From: JALQTD01 sp964390365
GTDB taxonomy: Bacteria > Bacteroidota > Bacteroidia > Flavobacteriales_D > Sanyastnellaceae
Assembly: GCA_964390365.1 (NCBI GenBank)
Contig: CAYMHW010000002.1
Span: 1-64,000, forward strand
Direction of reading: 5' to 3'
Length of the DNA: 64,000 nt
Part shown: positions 50,413 through 59,449 of the stretch, one piece after another
Numbering within the stretch: position 1 is the stretch's first letter
Layout of the letters: the number at the start of each line of letters is the position of its first letter
Notes under the pieces: generated by a model
Told to the model about the DNA's origin: nothing
Databases searched by the model: none
The model's input: the letters and a program-made list of their open reading frames with translations, nothing else
Position numbers and translations under genes: made by a program

Positions 50413-52953
50413 ATGCGCATCACTGCCCTCCTGCTCGTCGCGATGATTGCCGCGGCGCTTCCCACCGAAAGCCACGCCCAACGACGCAAGCGCCCCAGCG
50501 AAACCACCGAAAACGCGTCCACCAAAGGGGACAAGAAAGGCAAGAAGTCGATTGAAGACCTCACGGAAAACGCCATCGCGCATGCGGGCTTGTTCACCGT
50601 TTTTCAAGACACGCTGACGGGCAAGTCGCACCTGCTTGTGCCGGATTCCATGCTCGGGCGGGAATTCATTTACTTCTCGCAAGTGAGCGATGGGGTGTCC
50701 GAGTCGGGCTTGACGCGGGGGAGTTACCGGGGATCGAAGATCATCCGCTTCGAGCGCCATTTCGATCGCATCGAGGTGCACGCCGCGAACACGTCCTACT
50801 ACTTCGACGAAGCGTCGCCCTTGAGCCGGGCGGCTGAGGCCAATTTGAACACCCCGGTTTTGGCCAGCATCTCCATCGACGCCGAAGACCCCGAACGCGG
50901 ATGCCTCATCAGCGGCGACGAACTGTTCCTCACCGAGCACATGCAAGCGGTGAAACCTCCGCAAGAAAGCAAAAGCGTGCTGGGCAAACTCAACGACGAC
51001 AAATCGAAGATCACCGCCATCATCAACTACCCGGAAAACACCGAACTCGAGGTGGAATACGTGTACGATAACCCCAAACCGGCTGCCGGGGGTGCCGCCG
51101 TGGTGGACGGGCGGGTGATTTCCGTGAAGTACCGCCATGCCCTCATCGAGGTGCCTGAGCCGGGATTTGTGCCACGCCGGGAGGATGAACGCGTGGGGTA
51201 TTTCACCACCCGGATTGACGACATGACGACCGACGATCCCATTCCTTGGGCCGACGTCATTCACCGGTGGCGATTGGAGAAGCAAGATCCGAATGCAGCG
51301 GTTTCGGATGTGGTGGAGCCCATTGTTTGGTGGATGGAGAACACCACGCCACTGGAATACCGGGACATCATCCGCACCGGGGTGGAAAAGTGGAACCAAG
51401 CGTTTGAGGCCGTTGGTTTGCGGAACGCGGTGGAGGTGCGCATGCAACCGGACACGGCCACGTGGGACGCCGGGGACATCCGCTACAACGTGTTGCGGTG
51501 GACTTCTTCGCCGCGCCCTCAGTATTCTGGGTATGGCCCGAGCTTCGTGAACCCGCGAACGGGCGAAATCCTCGGGGCGGACATCATGTTGGAATGGGGC
51601 GGCATGGTCGGACGGCTTTGGCGCGCGGAGGTGTTCGAATCTGCAGGCATGATGGAGGACGAGCCGGACAGCCGGGCGGCGTTTGCCGAATGGATGCACC
51701 GGTGCGATGCGGGAGCGGCGCAGGCGCAGCAGACCTTGCTCGGAGCGGCCGTCTTGCGGGCGTCCGGGTTGAGCGATGAATTGAAGGAACAGTTTACGCG
51801 GGAGACCCTGCATCGGTTGGTCTTGCACGAAGTGGGGCACACGTTGGGGTTGAGCCACAACATGGCGGGCACCACCTTGCATTCTTTCGATGAATTGATG
51901 GACCCCGAAGTGGTGATGCAGTCCGGATTGAGCAACAGCGTGATGGATTATCCGGCAATTCACTTCACGGGCGATCCCGCGACGCATTCGAAATTCTACG
52001 ACGATGAACCGGGGCCCTATGACCGGTGGGCCATCGCGTACGGCTACATGCCGGACGAATCAGCGTTGCCCGAACTGCTGAAGCGGTCCACGGATCCGAC
52101 GCTGCGATTTGGCAACGACGCCGATGACATGCGGCGGCCAGGCGGGGGCATGAACCCCGACGTGAACATTTACGACCTGTCGAGCGACCCGGTGGCGTAT
52201 GCTGCGGCGCGGTGTGATTTGGTCCGTGAGTTGCTGCCTAAGTTGCCCGAGGAATACGCGGGCGAAGAAGCGGAGAACCACGCGCTCGTTCGCAAGGCGT
52301 TCTTGACTTTGACTGCGGAATATGCCACGCAATTGGGCATCATGTCACGCCAAATCGGAGGCGTCCGCTACCACCGCGCCCGCCCCGACCAACTCGACGC
52401 TCCTCCCCTGACGCCCGTTGCTGCGGCCGACCAACGGGCGGCATTGCGAGCCCTTTCGACCTACGCGTTCGCTCCGAGCGCATTCGATGCCGAAGCGTCC
52501 GTCTACGCTTACTTGCAAGACCAGCGGCGCGGATTCGGATACTTCCGCGAAGCCGAGGACCCGAAAATCCACGCCCGCGTGCTCGCAACCCAAAAGCGCG
52601 TCCTGGACCACCTCCTGCACCCGGTCGTCTTGCAACGAATCATCGACGCGAGCGCTTACGGCAACGAATATGCCCTCGATGCGTACATGACCGAACTCAC
52701 GGATGCGGTGTTCGCCGCGGATTTGAACGGCAGCGTGAACACGTTTCGCCAACAGCTGCAGTTGGAGTACACGAAGCGGCTTGCACGCGCCTATGCCGAT
52801 GAAAAAAATCCGAATCCCATTGCACAATCGATGATGTTCGCCACGTTGATGAACATCCGGAAGCAACTGAAGGCTGCAACGCGAGGCGACGGCCTGACCG
52901 CCGCCCATCGGGCACACGTGGTGCATCTGATTGACCTTGCATTGGAACCATGA
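50413..52953 (+). CDS. Secreted zinc-dependent metalloprotease with DUF5117/DUF5118-like regions
   Basis: The signal peptide (1-22, ESHAQ) is followed by a lysine-rich linker and a long N-terminal beta region (~55-330; TVFQDTLTGKSHLLVPDSMLGREFIYFSQV). The zincin domain carries HEVGHTLGLSHN (~473-484), the HExxHxxGxxH metal site, and the Met-turn SVMDYPA near 517. The C-terminal ~250 residues are helical (QRRGFGYFREAEDPKIHARVL). Such proteases are common in Bacteroidota; their substrates are unknown. The predicted location is the periplasm or cell surface, and there is no T9SS tail. It is followed by a strong hairpin and an AT-rich gap. Confidence 0.9.
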   Translation: MRITALLLVAMIAAALPTESHAQRRKRPSETTENASTKGDKKGKKSIEDLTENAIAHAGLFTVFQDTLTGKSHLLVPDSMLGREFIYFSQVSDGVSESGLTRGSYRGSKIIRFERHFDRIEVHAANTSYYFDEASPLSRAAEANLNTPVLASISIDAEDPERGCLISGDELFLTEHMQAVKPPQESKSVLGKLNDDKSKITAIINYPENTELEVEYVYDNPKPAAGGAAVVDGRVISVKYRHALIEVPEPGFVPRREDERVGYFTTRIDDMTTDDPIPWADVIHRWRLEKQDPNAAVSDVVEPIVWWMENTTPLEYRDIIRTGVEKWNQAFEAVGLRNAVEVRMQPDTATWDAGDIRYNVLRWTSSPRPQYSGYGPSFVNPRTGEILGADIMLEWGGMVGRLWRAEVFESAGMMEDEPDSRAAFAEWMHRCDAGAAQAQQTLLGAAVLRASGLSDELKEQFTRETLHRLVLHEVGHTLGLSHNMAGTTLHSFDELMDPEVVMQSGLSNSVMDYPAIHFTGDPATHSKFYDDEPGPYDRWAIAYGYMPDESALPELLKRSTDPTLRFGNDADDMRRPGGGMNPDVNIYDLSSDPVAYAAARCDLVRELLPKLPEEYAGEEAENHALVRKAFLTLTAEYATQLGIMSRQIGGVRYHRARPDQLDAPPLTPVAAADQRAALRALSTYAFAPSAFDAEASVYAYLQDQRRGFGYFREAEDPKIHARVLATQKRVLDHLLHPVVLQRIIDASAYGNEYALDAYMTELTDAVFAADLNGSVNTFRQQLQLEYTKRLARAYADEKNPNPIAQSMMFATLMNIRKQLKAATRGDGLTAAHRAHVVHLIDLALEP

Positions 52954-52962
52954 CGCAAAAAG

Positions 52963-52994
52963 AATGGAGCGTCGGCCGTTGCCAACACTCCATT
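52963..52994 (+). terminator. Hairpin after the metalloprotease gene
   Basis: AATGGAG...CTCCATT forms a 7-bp outer stem, and GGC-CGTT-GCC an inner stem, with a symmetrical internal loop. There is no T-run after it, so it may instead be a transcript-stabilising or Rho-coupled structure. Confidence 0.5.
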
Positions 52995-53139
52995 ACGATT
53001 CACAACTAGGTCCTCCATGAACTTGTCGTTCACTGACCCAAATGCTAAAGTAATTCAAGGCTCCCCGATTCGCAACAATAATTCGACAAATCAATTTATA
53101 AAACCGACAGAAACTGTTTTCAAACTGACCTAAGCTTTA
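52995..53139. other. AT-rich intergenic gap
   Basis: This is the most AT-rich stretch of the window (roughly 53030-53139), with no ORF of note and no repeat. It probably holds the promoter of the LysM operon, but no box matching TAnnTTTG exactly was found (the nearest string is TAAGCTTTA at the start codon). Confidence 0.5.
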
Positions 53140-54531
53140 ATGCGCAACGTAAAACAAACACAGTCCATGACGCCCATTGATTTGGTTCACAACCGGTTGA
53201 TTCGGTTTCGCTTGGTGCTGTTTGCGGTCTGCACAATTGGGAGCTTCGGGGTTCGCTGCCAACCCGATTTGAGCCGTTGGGTTCAACTCGTCGACCAGCG
53301 GGCGGAGTACCCCGACTTTGCGGAATTTGCCGAACGCCATCCCGAGGCGTTTGAAGCAGGTGCGGTTCCGCATTTGGCCCGTGAAATTGGAGAACTCGAT
53401 GCCCTCGAAAGCCGCCTGCTTGAGTGGGAAAACCTGCCTGCTCTTGAGGACGAGGCGGTGCAAGCGCTCCTCGCGAATGGGATGCACCGGTGGCAGATCG
53501 TCGCAGCGCTCGCTGACTTGTACCTGCCGGAGATTCAGCCCGTGGTGGAGGCCGCGGGGTTGCCGCGTTCGTTTGCTTGGCTGCCCGCGCTGTTGACCGG
53601 ATTCGATTACGCCTATGAAGGGCCGGGGGACCGTGCAGGGTTGTGGGCGTTGGATTGGCCTTCAGCCCAAATCCTCCTCGACTTCACCGATCCCGGCACC
53701 GACCCTCGGATGTACGTGAACCAATGCACGGAGGCCGCTGTGACTCAACTGGCCGTGCTCGCCGAGCGGTTCCCCGGTGAGCCGCACCGGGTGCTGGTGG
53801 CCTATGTGAAGGGCCCGGGCTTCGCACGCAACTGGGGAGGCCTGCCCGGTGAGGATGCCGGATTGGATGAGTGGCTCACGCTGTACCGGGTGGTGGCGCG
53901 GCTCTGGGAGAACTTGGAGCGGGACCGCACCACGGTCGCATGGGTGAAGGACTTTTCGACGTGGGAGCGCGTGCCGTGTCCGGGGCCGGTGGATCGCGTG
54001 GCCTTGGTGGAATGGGCAGGCATGGACCGCAGGGCTCAGCGCACGTACTTGCCTTGGTGGACGGGAGCGGAGCTCGACTGTGGCGCATGGGAGGCCGCGG
54101 AAGTGCGGTTGCCTTCGGATTTGGCCCAGCGACTCGCGGACGTCGACTGGAGCACTTGGACGCCGCACACCTTCAGCGATTACAGCCAATCCTCTACGAC
54201 CGTCCACCGCGTGCGAAGCGGCGACGTGCTCGGGCTCATCGCCCGCCGCTACGGGGTCACGGTCCGCGAAATCAAGGAATGGAACGGGCTCAATAACGAC
54301 CTCATCCGCGTCGGTCAAACCCTTGAAATTCGAGGGGTCATCGACTCCGCACAAGCCCCAACCCCTGGCCCCGCATCCCGTCGGTACACCATCCACACCG
54401 TCGAGCCGGGCCAAACCCTTTGGAGCATCAGCCGCATGTACCCCGGAACCAGCGTCGATGCCATCCTCGAACTCAACCCCGATGCCGAGCCCTTGCTTGC
54501 CGGTTCCACCCTGCGCATCCCCCTTCCATGA
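53140..54531 (+). CDS. LysM protein with degenerate MltD-like transglycosylase region
   Basis: A membrane-proximal signal or anchor (~22-41, RFRLVLFAVCTIGSFGVRC) is followed by a region (~130-265) whose layout follows MltD-type lytic transglycosylases: GLPRSFAWLPALLTGFDYAYEGPGDRAGLWALD, NQCTEAAVTQLAVLAERFPG and HRVLVAYVKGPGF. Where the family has the catalytic Glu-Ser, this protein has Leu152-Thr153, so it is probably inactive. Two LysM repeats end the protein (~355-398 and ~415-463; YTIHTVEPGQTLWSISRMYPG). It likely binds peptidoglycan in the periplasm. It heads an operon with two SGNH genes and an MBOAT gene, overlapping as ATGA. A later ATG at 53167 is an alternative start. Confidence 0.82.
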   Translation: MRNVKQTQSMTPIDLVHNRLIRFRLVLFAVCTIGSFGVRCQPDLSRWVQLVDQRAEYPDFAEFAERHPEAFEAGAVPHLAREIGELDALESRLLEWENLPALEDEAVQALLANGMHRWQIVAALADLYLPEIQPVVEAAGLPRSFAWLPALLTGFDYAYEGPGDRAGLWALDWPSAQILLDFTDPGTDPRMYVNQCTEAAVTQLAVLAERFPGEPHRVLVAYVKGPGFARNWGGLPGEDAGLDEWLTLYRVVARLWENLERDRTTVAWVKDFSTWERVPCPGPVDRVALVEWAGMDRRAQRTYLPWWTGAELDCGAWEAAEVRLPSDLAQRLADVDWSTWTPHTFSDYSQSSTTVHRVRSGDVLGLIARRYGVTVREIKEWNGLNNDLIRVGQTLEIRGVIDSAQAPTPGPASRRYTIHTVEPGQTLWSISRMYPGTSVDAILELNPDAEPLLAGSTLRIPLP

Positions 54532-56141
54532 GCGACGCGAACGCCCCCCACGGCTTGGGCCGCACGTTGCTGTTCATTGCGATCGTCGCATCCGTGAGCG
54601 CCGTGGCCTCTTGGAACGGTTGGGCACTTCGCATTGGCGACACCACGGTGCTTTCCTTTCCGGAATGGGGCGAACACGAGGATTCCATGCGGGTGGTCGT
54701 TGCACCCGGGGACGTCGAGGCGCTGCTTGCCACCTACGAGGAAGAGCCGATGCCAGCGGATTCTCTGGAGGTGGACTCACTCGAGGTGGCGCCCCCCCTT
54801 CCTGAATTGGCGGCTTGGCTCACCCAAACGCAAGCCGCAGCTGCACTGACCGGGGATTCGGTGGAGGCGCTCCGCACGCTCAACGGCGCATGGGCAAAAC
54901 GGCGGGCAGCAGGCACCTGGAAGCCCGAGGCCCTTCATCCCAACCTGCACTTTCGAGGGGATTCCACGGCATTCCAAGCGCTTTGGCGGTTCTTCGAGGC
55001 GGCGACTTCAGGAGGGAAAGCCACGCACGTCGTGCATTTCGGCGATTCCCAAATCGAAGGGGACCGCATCACGTCAGAACTCCGGCACGCCTTTCAACGG
55101 CGTTGGGGCGGCACCGGGCCTGGTTTGGTTTCTGCCGTGCCCCAAGCGCAGATGCCCGGATTTGTGCACGAAGCGGATGGGTGGCGGCGGTACGCCCTCT
55201 TCGGCAAACGCGACACCACCCTGGGGCACGAGCGCTACGGCCTGCTGGCCACGGTGGGCCGCTGGGAAGCCGGTGACGCGGCCGAATGGACCGACCCCAT
55301 CGCGCTCCGCACCCGGAACATGGGCCATGCGCGCAACCGCATTTGGGAATCGCTGCACGTTTTGGCGGGGCCATTGGACCGGGACAGTTTGGCCGTCCAA
55401 ATCCAATGCGATTCCACAACCTACGGCGCTTGGCTGAAGGGCAACAGCATTTCGAGCGCACTCCACGTCGCCCTCCCCCCTGCCTGCCGCGAGGTGCAGG
55501 TGCGCTTCGAGGCGCCCGGCCCCGACGTGAATGCGATTGGCTTCTATTCGGACACCGGGGTGGTCGTCCACAACGTCCCGATGCGCGGGAGCTCCGGCAC
55601 CCTGTTCAGGAAGACGGATCGGGCGCATTGGACGGCGCAGGTGAAGGCGCTGAATCCGGGTTTGGTCCTGTTGCAATACGGCGGAAACACGGTGCCTTAC
55701 GTGGAAGACGAGGCGGAGGCGCGGCAGTACGCGCGCTGGCTCGCGTCCCAAATTCAGCTGTTCAAAGCGACGCTCCCGGGCGTGCCCATCGTCCTCATCG
55801 GCCCCTCCGACATGTCCACGAAAGATGGCCTGAACTTCGTCACGTATCCCCTGTTGCCGGCCGTTCGCCAGGCGATGATGGCCATGGCTCGGGAGGAGCA
55901 CGTGCTGTTTTGGGACCTCTTCGCGGTGATGGGAGGCCAAAATTCAATGCCCGCCTGGGTCGCAGCCGACCCCGCGCTGGCCGCCGCGGACCACATCCAC
56001 TTCACGGGACGCGGAGCGCGCCGCGTCGGTGCGTTGCTCGGTGAGTCGTTCGAAGCGGAGTACCGATTGTGGACGGCCGCATTGACCACGCCGCCCTTGG
56101 TGGCGGATTCGTTGAACCCCGACTCGACGACCTCGCCATGA
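54528..56141 (+). CDS. SGNH/GDSL-family hydrolase or acyltransferase, copy 1
   Basis: An N-terminal membrane helix (~11-30) and a Glu/Pro-rich linker (~60-120) lead to an SGNH domain. The nucleophile block is HFGDSQIEGD with Ser174, and the C-terminal catalytic pair is DHIH with Asp488 and His491. A long insertion (~210-360) resembles a jelly-roll. The anchored SGNH proteins next to MBOAT genes (AlgX/AlgJ, PatB, OatA types) move acyl groups onto or off envelope polymers. Periplasmic orientation is inferred. It overlaps both neighbours. Confidence 0.85.
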   Translation: MSDANAPHGLGRTLLFIAIVASVSAVASWNGWALRIGDTTVLSFPEWGEHEDSMRVVVAPGDVEALLATYEEEPMPADSLEVDSLEVAPPLPELAAWLTQTQAAAALTGDSVEALRTLNGAWAKRRAAGTWKPEALHPNLHFRGDSTAFQALWRFFEAATSGGKATHVVHFGDSQIEGDRITSELRHAFQRRWGGTGPGLVSAVPQAQMPGFVHEADGWRRYALFGKRDTTLGHERYGLLATVGRWEAGDAAEWTDPIALRTRNMGHARNRIWESLHVLAGPLDRDSLAVQIQCDSTTYGAWLKGNSISSALHVALPPACREVQVRFEAPGPDVNAIGFYSDTGVVVHNVPMRGSSGTLFRKTDRAHWTAQVKALNPGLVLLQYGGNTVPYVEDEAEARQYARWLASQIQLFKATLPGVPIVLIGPSDMSTKDGLNFVTYPLLPAVRQAMMAMAREEHVLFWDLFAVMGGQNSMPAWVAADPALAAADHIHFTGRGARRVGALLGESFEAEYRLWTAALTTPPLVADSLNPDSTTSP

Positions 56142-57484
56142 CTCCACGAAGCCTGGGATTGATCGGCCTGATGATGTGCTTGGCGTTGCTGTCGAGTGAG
56201 CGCCCGCCAACGCGCTCATGGGATTGGAAACCGGGCCGATACGACACCCTCCTCCGCACGTTGCCTTTGCGGCCCCAAGCGCTGCAGTTTCCTGGTGGGC
56301 GCGCCACGTTTGACGCGGTGAACGAGCGGCTGGCGCAAGCCCTGCTCGACGGCACCGGCTCGCTGCGGGTGGTGCACGTGGGGGGCTCGCACGTGCAGGC
56401 CGGTTGGATGGGCGACCAAATCAGGCAACGGTGGCTGGATTTGGCCGGAACCACCTGCAGCCGAGGCCTCATCGCCCCCTATCGGATGGCGGGCACCAAC
56501 ACACCGCCCAAAGTCCGGACGGAATTCACGGGCAGCTGGAGCGGAAACCGCTGTTCGCGCAGTCGGCACCAAGGTCCCTTCGGTGGGACGGGACTGAGTG
56601 CAGTCACCTTCGATGAGTCGGCGACTTGGTGGCACGTGGCGGTGCGCTCGGATTCTTCCCGCTACTTCAGCGAGGTGGTGACCGTGCTCGGCGAGTCGAA
56701 CGGACTGCGGCCGCGATGGGACGGACCGGAAACGGGCGTGAGCGTGGCGCCGTTGGAAGGCGCGACGGGGTGGCGCATGGCGTTCGACGCGCCGGTGGAT
56801 ACGCTGTTCCTCGGGTTGGAACCGGACTCGGGTGCGGTCGAAGGCCCGCGCTGGTTCCGCTTGCACGGCCTCGTCGCCGAATCACCGAGCTGCCCGTGCG
56901 AGGGGCTGGTGTACCACGAAATCGGAAACAACGGAGCGAGCACGGCCAGTGTGCTGCGCGGAGTCGGCGATGAAGCGTTCGCCCGGGATTGGCAGGCGCT
57001 GGCGCCGGATTTGGTCATCTTCGGAATCGGCATCAACGACGCGCACGGGCCCGCGGAACGCTTCGACGCGGATGCCTTTGTCCAGCGGTACGACAGCCTC
57101 GTGGGGGCCATTCAGGCCGTGGCTCCGGAAACTGCCTTCCTGTACCTCACGAACACCGACAGCTACTACGGTCGGCGGCCCAACCCCTCCGCGCTCGCGG
57201 TGCGCGAAGCCATGTTCAGCTTGGCGAAGCGGCAGGGCGCTGCGGTGTTCGATCTCTTCGATGCGATGGGCGGTTTGGGGTCCGTCCAAGTGTGGGAAGA
57301 CGCCGGCTTCGCCCGTTCTGATCGGATTCACTTCACCCGGGACGGCTACCGCGTGTTGGCGGATTTGTACTGGGACGCGTTGCTCGATTCGTGGACCGAA
57401 TCGGACGCCGTGGAGCGCCGCCGCGTCCGCATTCAATCGCCCGATCGCACCCAACCGACTGACTCGTTGACATGGAAATCCTGA
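56138..57484 (+). CDS. SGNH/GDSL-family hydrolase or acyltransferase, copy 2
   Basis: A short hydrophobic N-terminus (~6-20) is followed by an SGNH-like domain. The block I motif is VHVGGSHVQAG, with Ser84 but Gly in place of the Asp of GDS. The other blocks are IFGIGINDAHGPAE (Gly/Asn block III, ~295) and SDRIHFTRDGY near the C-terminus (Asp and His). A central insertion (~130-260) contains paired cysteines. It shares the general layout of copy 1 (54528-56141), so the two are diverged paralogues or complementary subunits. It overlaps the MBOAT gene by 13 bp. The start at 56138 follows the ATGA overlap. Confidence 0.83.
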   Translation: MTPRSLGLIGLMMCLALLSSERPPTRSWDWKPGRYDTLLRTLPLRPQALQFPGGRATFDAVNERLAQALLDGTGSLRVVHVGGSHVQAGWMGDQIRQRWLDLAGTTCSRGLIAPYRMAGTNTPPKVRTEFTGSWSGNRCSRSRHQGPFGGTGLSAVTFDESATWWHVAVRSDSSRYFSEVVTVLGESNGLRPRWDGPETGVSVAPLEGATGWRMAFDAPVDTLFLGLEPDSGAVEGPRWFRLHGLVAESPSCPCEGLVYHEIGNNGASTASVLRGVGDEAFARDWQALAPDLVIFGIGINDAHGPAERFDADAFVQRYDSLVGAIQAVAPETAFLYLTNTDSYYGRRPNPSALAVREAMFSLAKRQGAAVFDLFDAMGGLGSVQVWEDAGFARSDRIHFTRDGYRVLADLYWDALLDSWTESDAVERRRVRIQSPDRTQPTDSLTWKS

Positions 57485-59178
57485 ACGACTTGATGGACTG
57501 GTTCGCCTTCAATCCGGAGGCGCCGTTGACGTTCACCCGCGTGAGCTTTTGGGTATTCCTCGGGGCCGTCATCGCGGGGTTCGCCCTGCTGGAGAAGCGA
57601 GTGGCCATGCGGAATGCCTTCCTGTTTGCGGTCAGCCTCTTGTTTTACTGGAAAACCAGCGGGTGGTTCTTCCTGATTTTGCTTTTTTCCACGGGGAGCG
57701 ATTGGTGGATTGGGCAACGCATCGGGCGGGCGCAAGGTGCGGGGCGCAAGGGGTGGCTGGCGCTGAGTTTGGTCATCAACCTGCTCGTGCTCTTCTATTT
57801 CAAGTACGCCTACTTTTTCGCTGACAGCCTGAATCCGCTGCTGGGCACGCATTGGCAGCCTTCGAATGCCTTCGGTGAGTTGGCAAATGCAGCGCTGGGC
57901 ACGTCGTTTCGCGTGGACCGCATTTTGCTCCCGGTGGGCATCAGTTTTTACACCTTCCAAACCATGTCCTACGCCATCGACGTGTACCGGAAGGAGATCG
58001 AGCCCGTGCGCAATCCGCTGGACTTCGGCTTTTACGTCAGCTTCTTCCCGCAATTGGTGGCCGGCCCCATCGTGCGGGCACGCGATTTCATTCCGCAGCT
58101 GTACCAGCCGTATGCGCTAACGCGGGCGGGTTTTGGGATGGGGCTTTTTTGGATCCTCAACGGCCTTGTAAAGAAGGTATGGCTGGCGGATTACCTCGCT
58201 GTGAACCTGGTGGACCGGGTGTTTTCCCGGCCCGAGGCGTATTCCGGGTTCGAGAACTTGCTGGGCCTGTATGCCTACAGTTTGCAGGTGTATGCGGATT
58301 TCAGCGGGTACACGGACATGGCAATCGGGGTGGCGATTTGGCTGGGCTTCCGTTTGCCCCAAAACTTCAACGCGCCCTACAAGGCGCGCAACGTGGGCGA
58401 GTTCTGGAAACGCTGGCACATGAGTTTGTCCACCTGGTTGAAGGACTACCTCTACATCCCGATGGGGGGCAACCGGAGCGGCTCGCTGTTCACGGCCATC
58501 ACCTCGGGCTTCATCCTGCTGTTCTTCGCGCTGTTGGTGCCCGATCCCGGGGTGCTGCTCGTGGTGGCCGGTGTGCTGTGCCTCGTCATCGGCGCCGCCC
58601 TGTGGTTTCCGCGGTTCAAACGGTGGGGCATCACGAACATCAACGTCATGCTGACGATGCTCATCGGCGGGTTGTGGCACGGCGCCAGCTGGAATTTTGT
58701 GCTGTGGGGAGGACTCAATGGCCTCGGCATCGTCGTTTACAAACTGTGGCGCAAGGTGAGCCCGTGGGAAGGCAACGACCGGTGGTGGAAGCCGGTGGTG
58801 GGCGGTCTGGTGACGTTTCACTTCATCACCGCAACTCGGATTTGGTTCCGCTCAGGCAGCAAGACCACGTGGGAAACGCTCGGCGAAGGGCACAACCTGC
58901 TGACGGAGTGGTTCACGGCCAACGCCATAATCGCCCAACTCGGGCGCATTGCGGAAAGTCCCTTCCTGGAAATCATCCGAGGCTACGCGCCGCTCATCGC
59001 CCTGATGGCCCTCGGCTACGCCATTCACCTCCTGCCGGACGCATGGAAGGAGCGCTATCGGAAAGGATTCAGCGAGGCGCCGCTCCCGGTCCAAATCCTC
59101 GCAACGGTGCTCGGCATCAGCGTGGCCTGGGGGGCCATGCAAGCCGGTATGCAGCCGTTCATTTACTTCCAGTTCTGA
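57472..59178 (+). CDS. MBOAT-family membrane O-acyltransferase
   Basis: A polytopic protein (568 aa) with about eleven hydrophobic segments. The MBOAT signature has His403 (GGLWHGASWNFVLWGG), and the amphipathic cytoplasmic region FWKRWHMSLSTWLKDYLYIPMGG (~304-326) also matches. Supporting motifs are LPVGISFYTFQTMSYAID and YSLQVYADFSGYTDMAIG. AlgI, PatA and DltB are homologues that transfer acyl groups across the membrane to SGNH partners. The two SGNH genes immediately upstream fit this pairing. The substrate polymer is not determined; the LysM gene suggests peptidoglycan. Confidence 0.93.
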   Translation: MEILNDLMDWFAFNPEAPLTFTRVSFWVFLGAVIAGFALLEKRVAMRNAFLFAVSLLFYWKTSGWFFLILLFSTGSDWWIGQRIGRAQGAGRKGWLALSLVINLLVLFYFKYAYFFADSLNPLLGTHWQPSNAFGELANAALGTSFRVDRILLPVGISFYTFQTMSYAIDVYRKEIEPVRNPLDFGFYVSFFPQLVAGPIVRARDFIPQLYQPYALTRAGFGMGLFWILNGLVKKVWLADYLAVNLVDRVFSRPEAYSGFENLLGLYAYSLQVYADFSGYTDMAIGVAIWLGFRLPQNFNAPYKARNVGEFWKRWHMSLSTWLKDYLYIPMGGNRSGSLFTAITSGFILLFFALLVPDPGVLLVVAGVLCLVIGAALWFPRFKRWGITNINVMLTMLIGGLWHGASWNFVLWGGLNGLGIVVYKLWRKVSPWEGNDRWWKPVVGGLVTFHFITATRIWFRSGSKTTWETLGEGHNLLTEWFTANAIIAQLGRIAESPFLEIIRGYAPLIALMALGYAIHLLPDAWKERYRKGFSEAPLPVQILATVLGISVAWGAMQAGMQPFIYFQF

Positions 59179-59188
59179 GGTTGACCGC

Positions 59189-59350
59189 TCAATCTGCGGG
59201 CTCAACCTCCACCCATTCGGTGTCTCCGTAGGCGCTGCACTGCGCGTGGCGCGTGCCACAGCTGGTCAACAGCACGGCGAAAAACAAGGTACCCAATGCG
59301 GCGATGATGAACCGCTGAAGGTTCGTGTGGTCAAGTGGACGGGAGGTCAT
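59189..59350 (-). CDS. Small lipoprotein, 53 aa
   Basis: This short gene is on the minus strand between the MBOAT stop and the next operon. The translation begins MTSRPLDHTNLQRFIIAALG, has a hydrophobic signal and a lipobox at LLTSC (Cys31), then a 22-residue mature part, GTRHAQCSAYGDTEW... ending PAD. A lipidated mini-protein of this type is plausible in Bacteroidota, where small Cys-rich 'AYG' lipoproteins are seen near envelope operons, but I do not know a named family. Support is the signal-plus-lipobox pattern and the gap that it fills. It converges on the MBOAT gene with 10 bp between. Confidence 0.62.
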   Translation of the reverse strand: MTSRPLDHTNLQRFIIAALGTLFFAVLLTSCGTRHAQCSAYGDTEWVEVEPAD

Positions 59351-59424
59351 GGCGCAAGTCAAATGATCTGGTGTGGTTTCAGAAACGAGCGAACGCCCAA
59401 TTTAGTGCATCCTGCCCTTCGAAT

Positions 59425-59432
59425 TACCTTTG
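59425..59432 (+). promoter_or_regulatory. Bacteroidota -7 box upstream of membrane protein gene
   Basis: TACCTTTG, an exact TAnnTTTG match, ends 17 nt before the ATG at 59450. A TTTA at 59401-59404 lies 20 nt upstream and may serve as -33. Confidence 0.48.
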
Positions 59433-59449
59433 CGGCAGAATTCGCCCCC

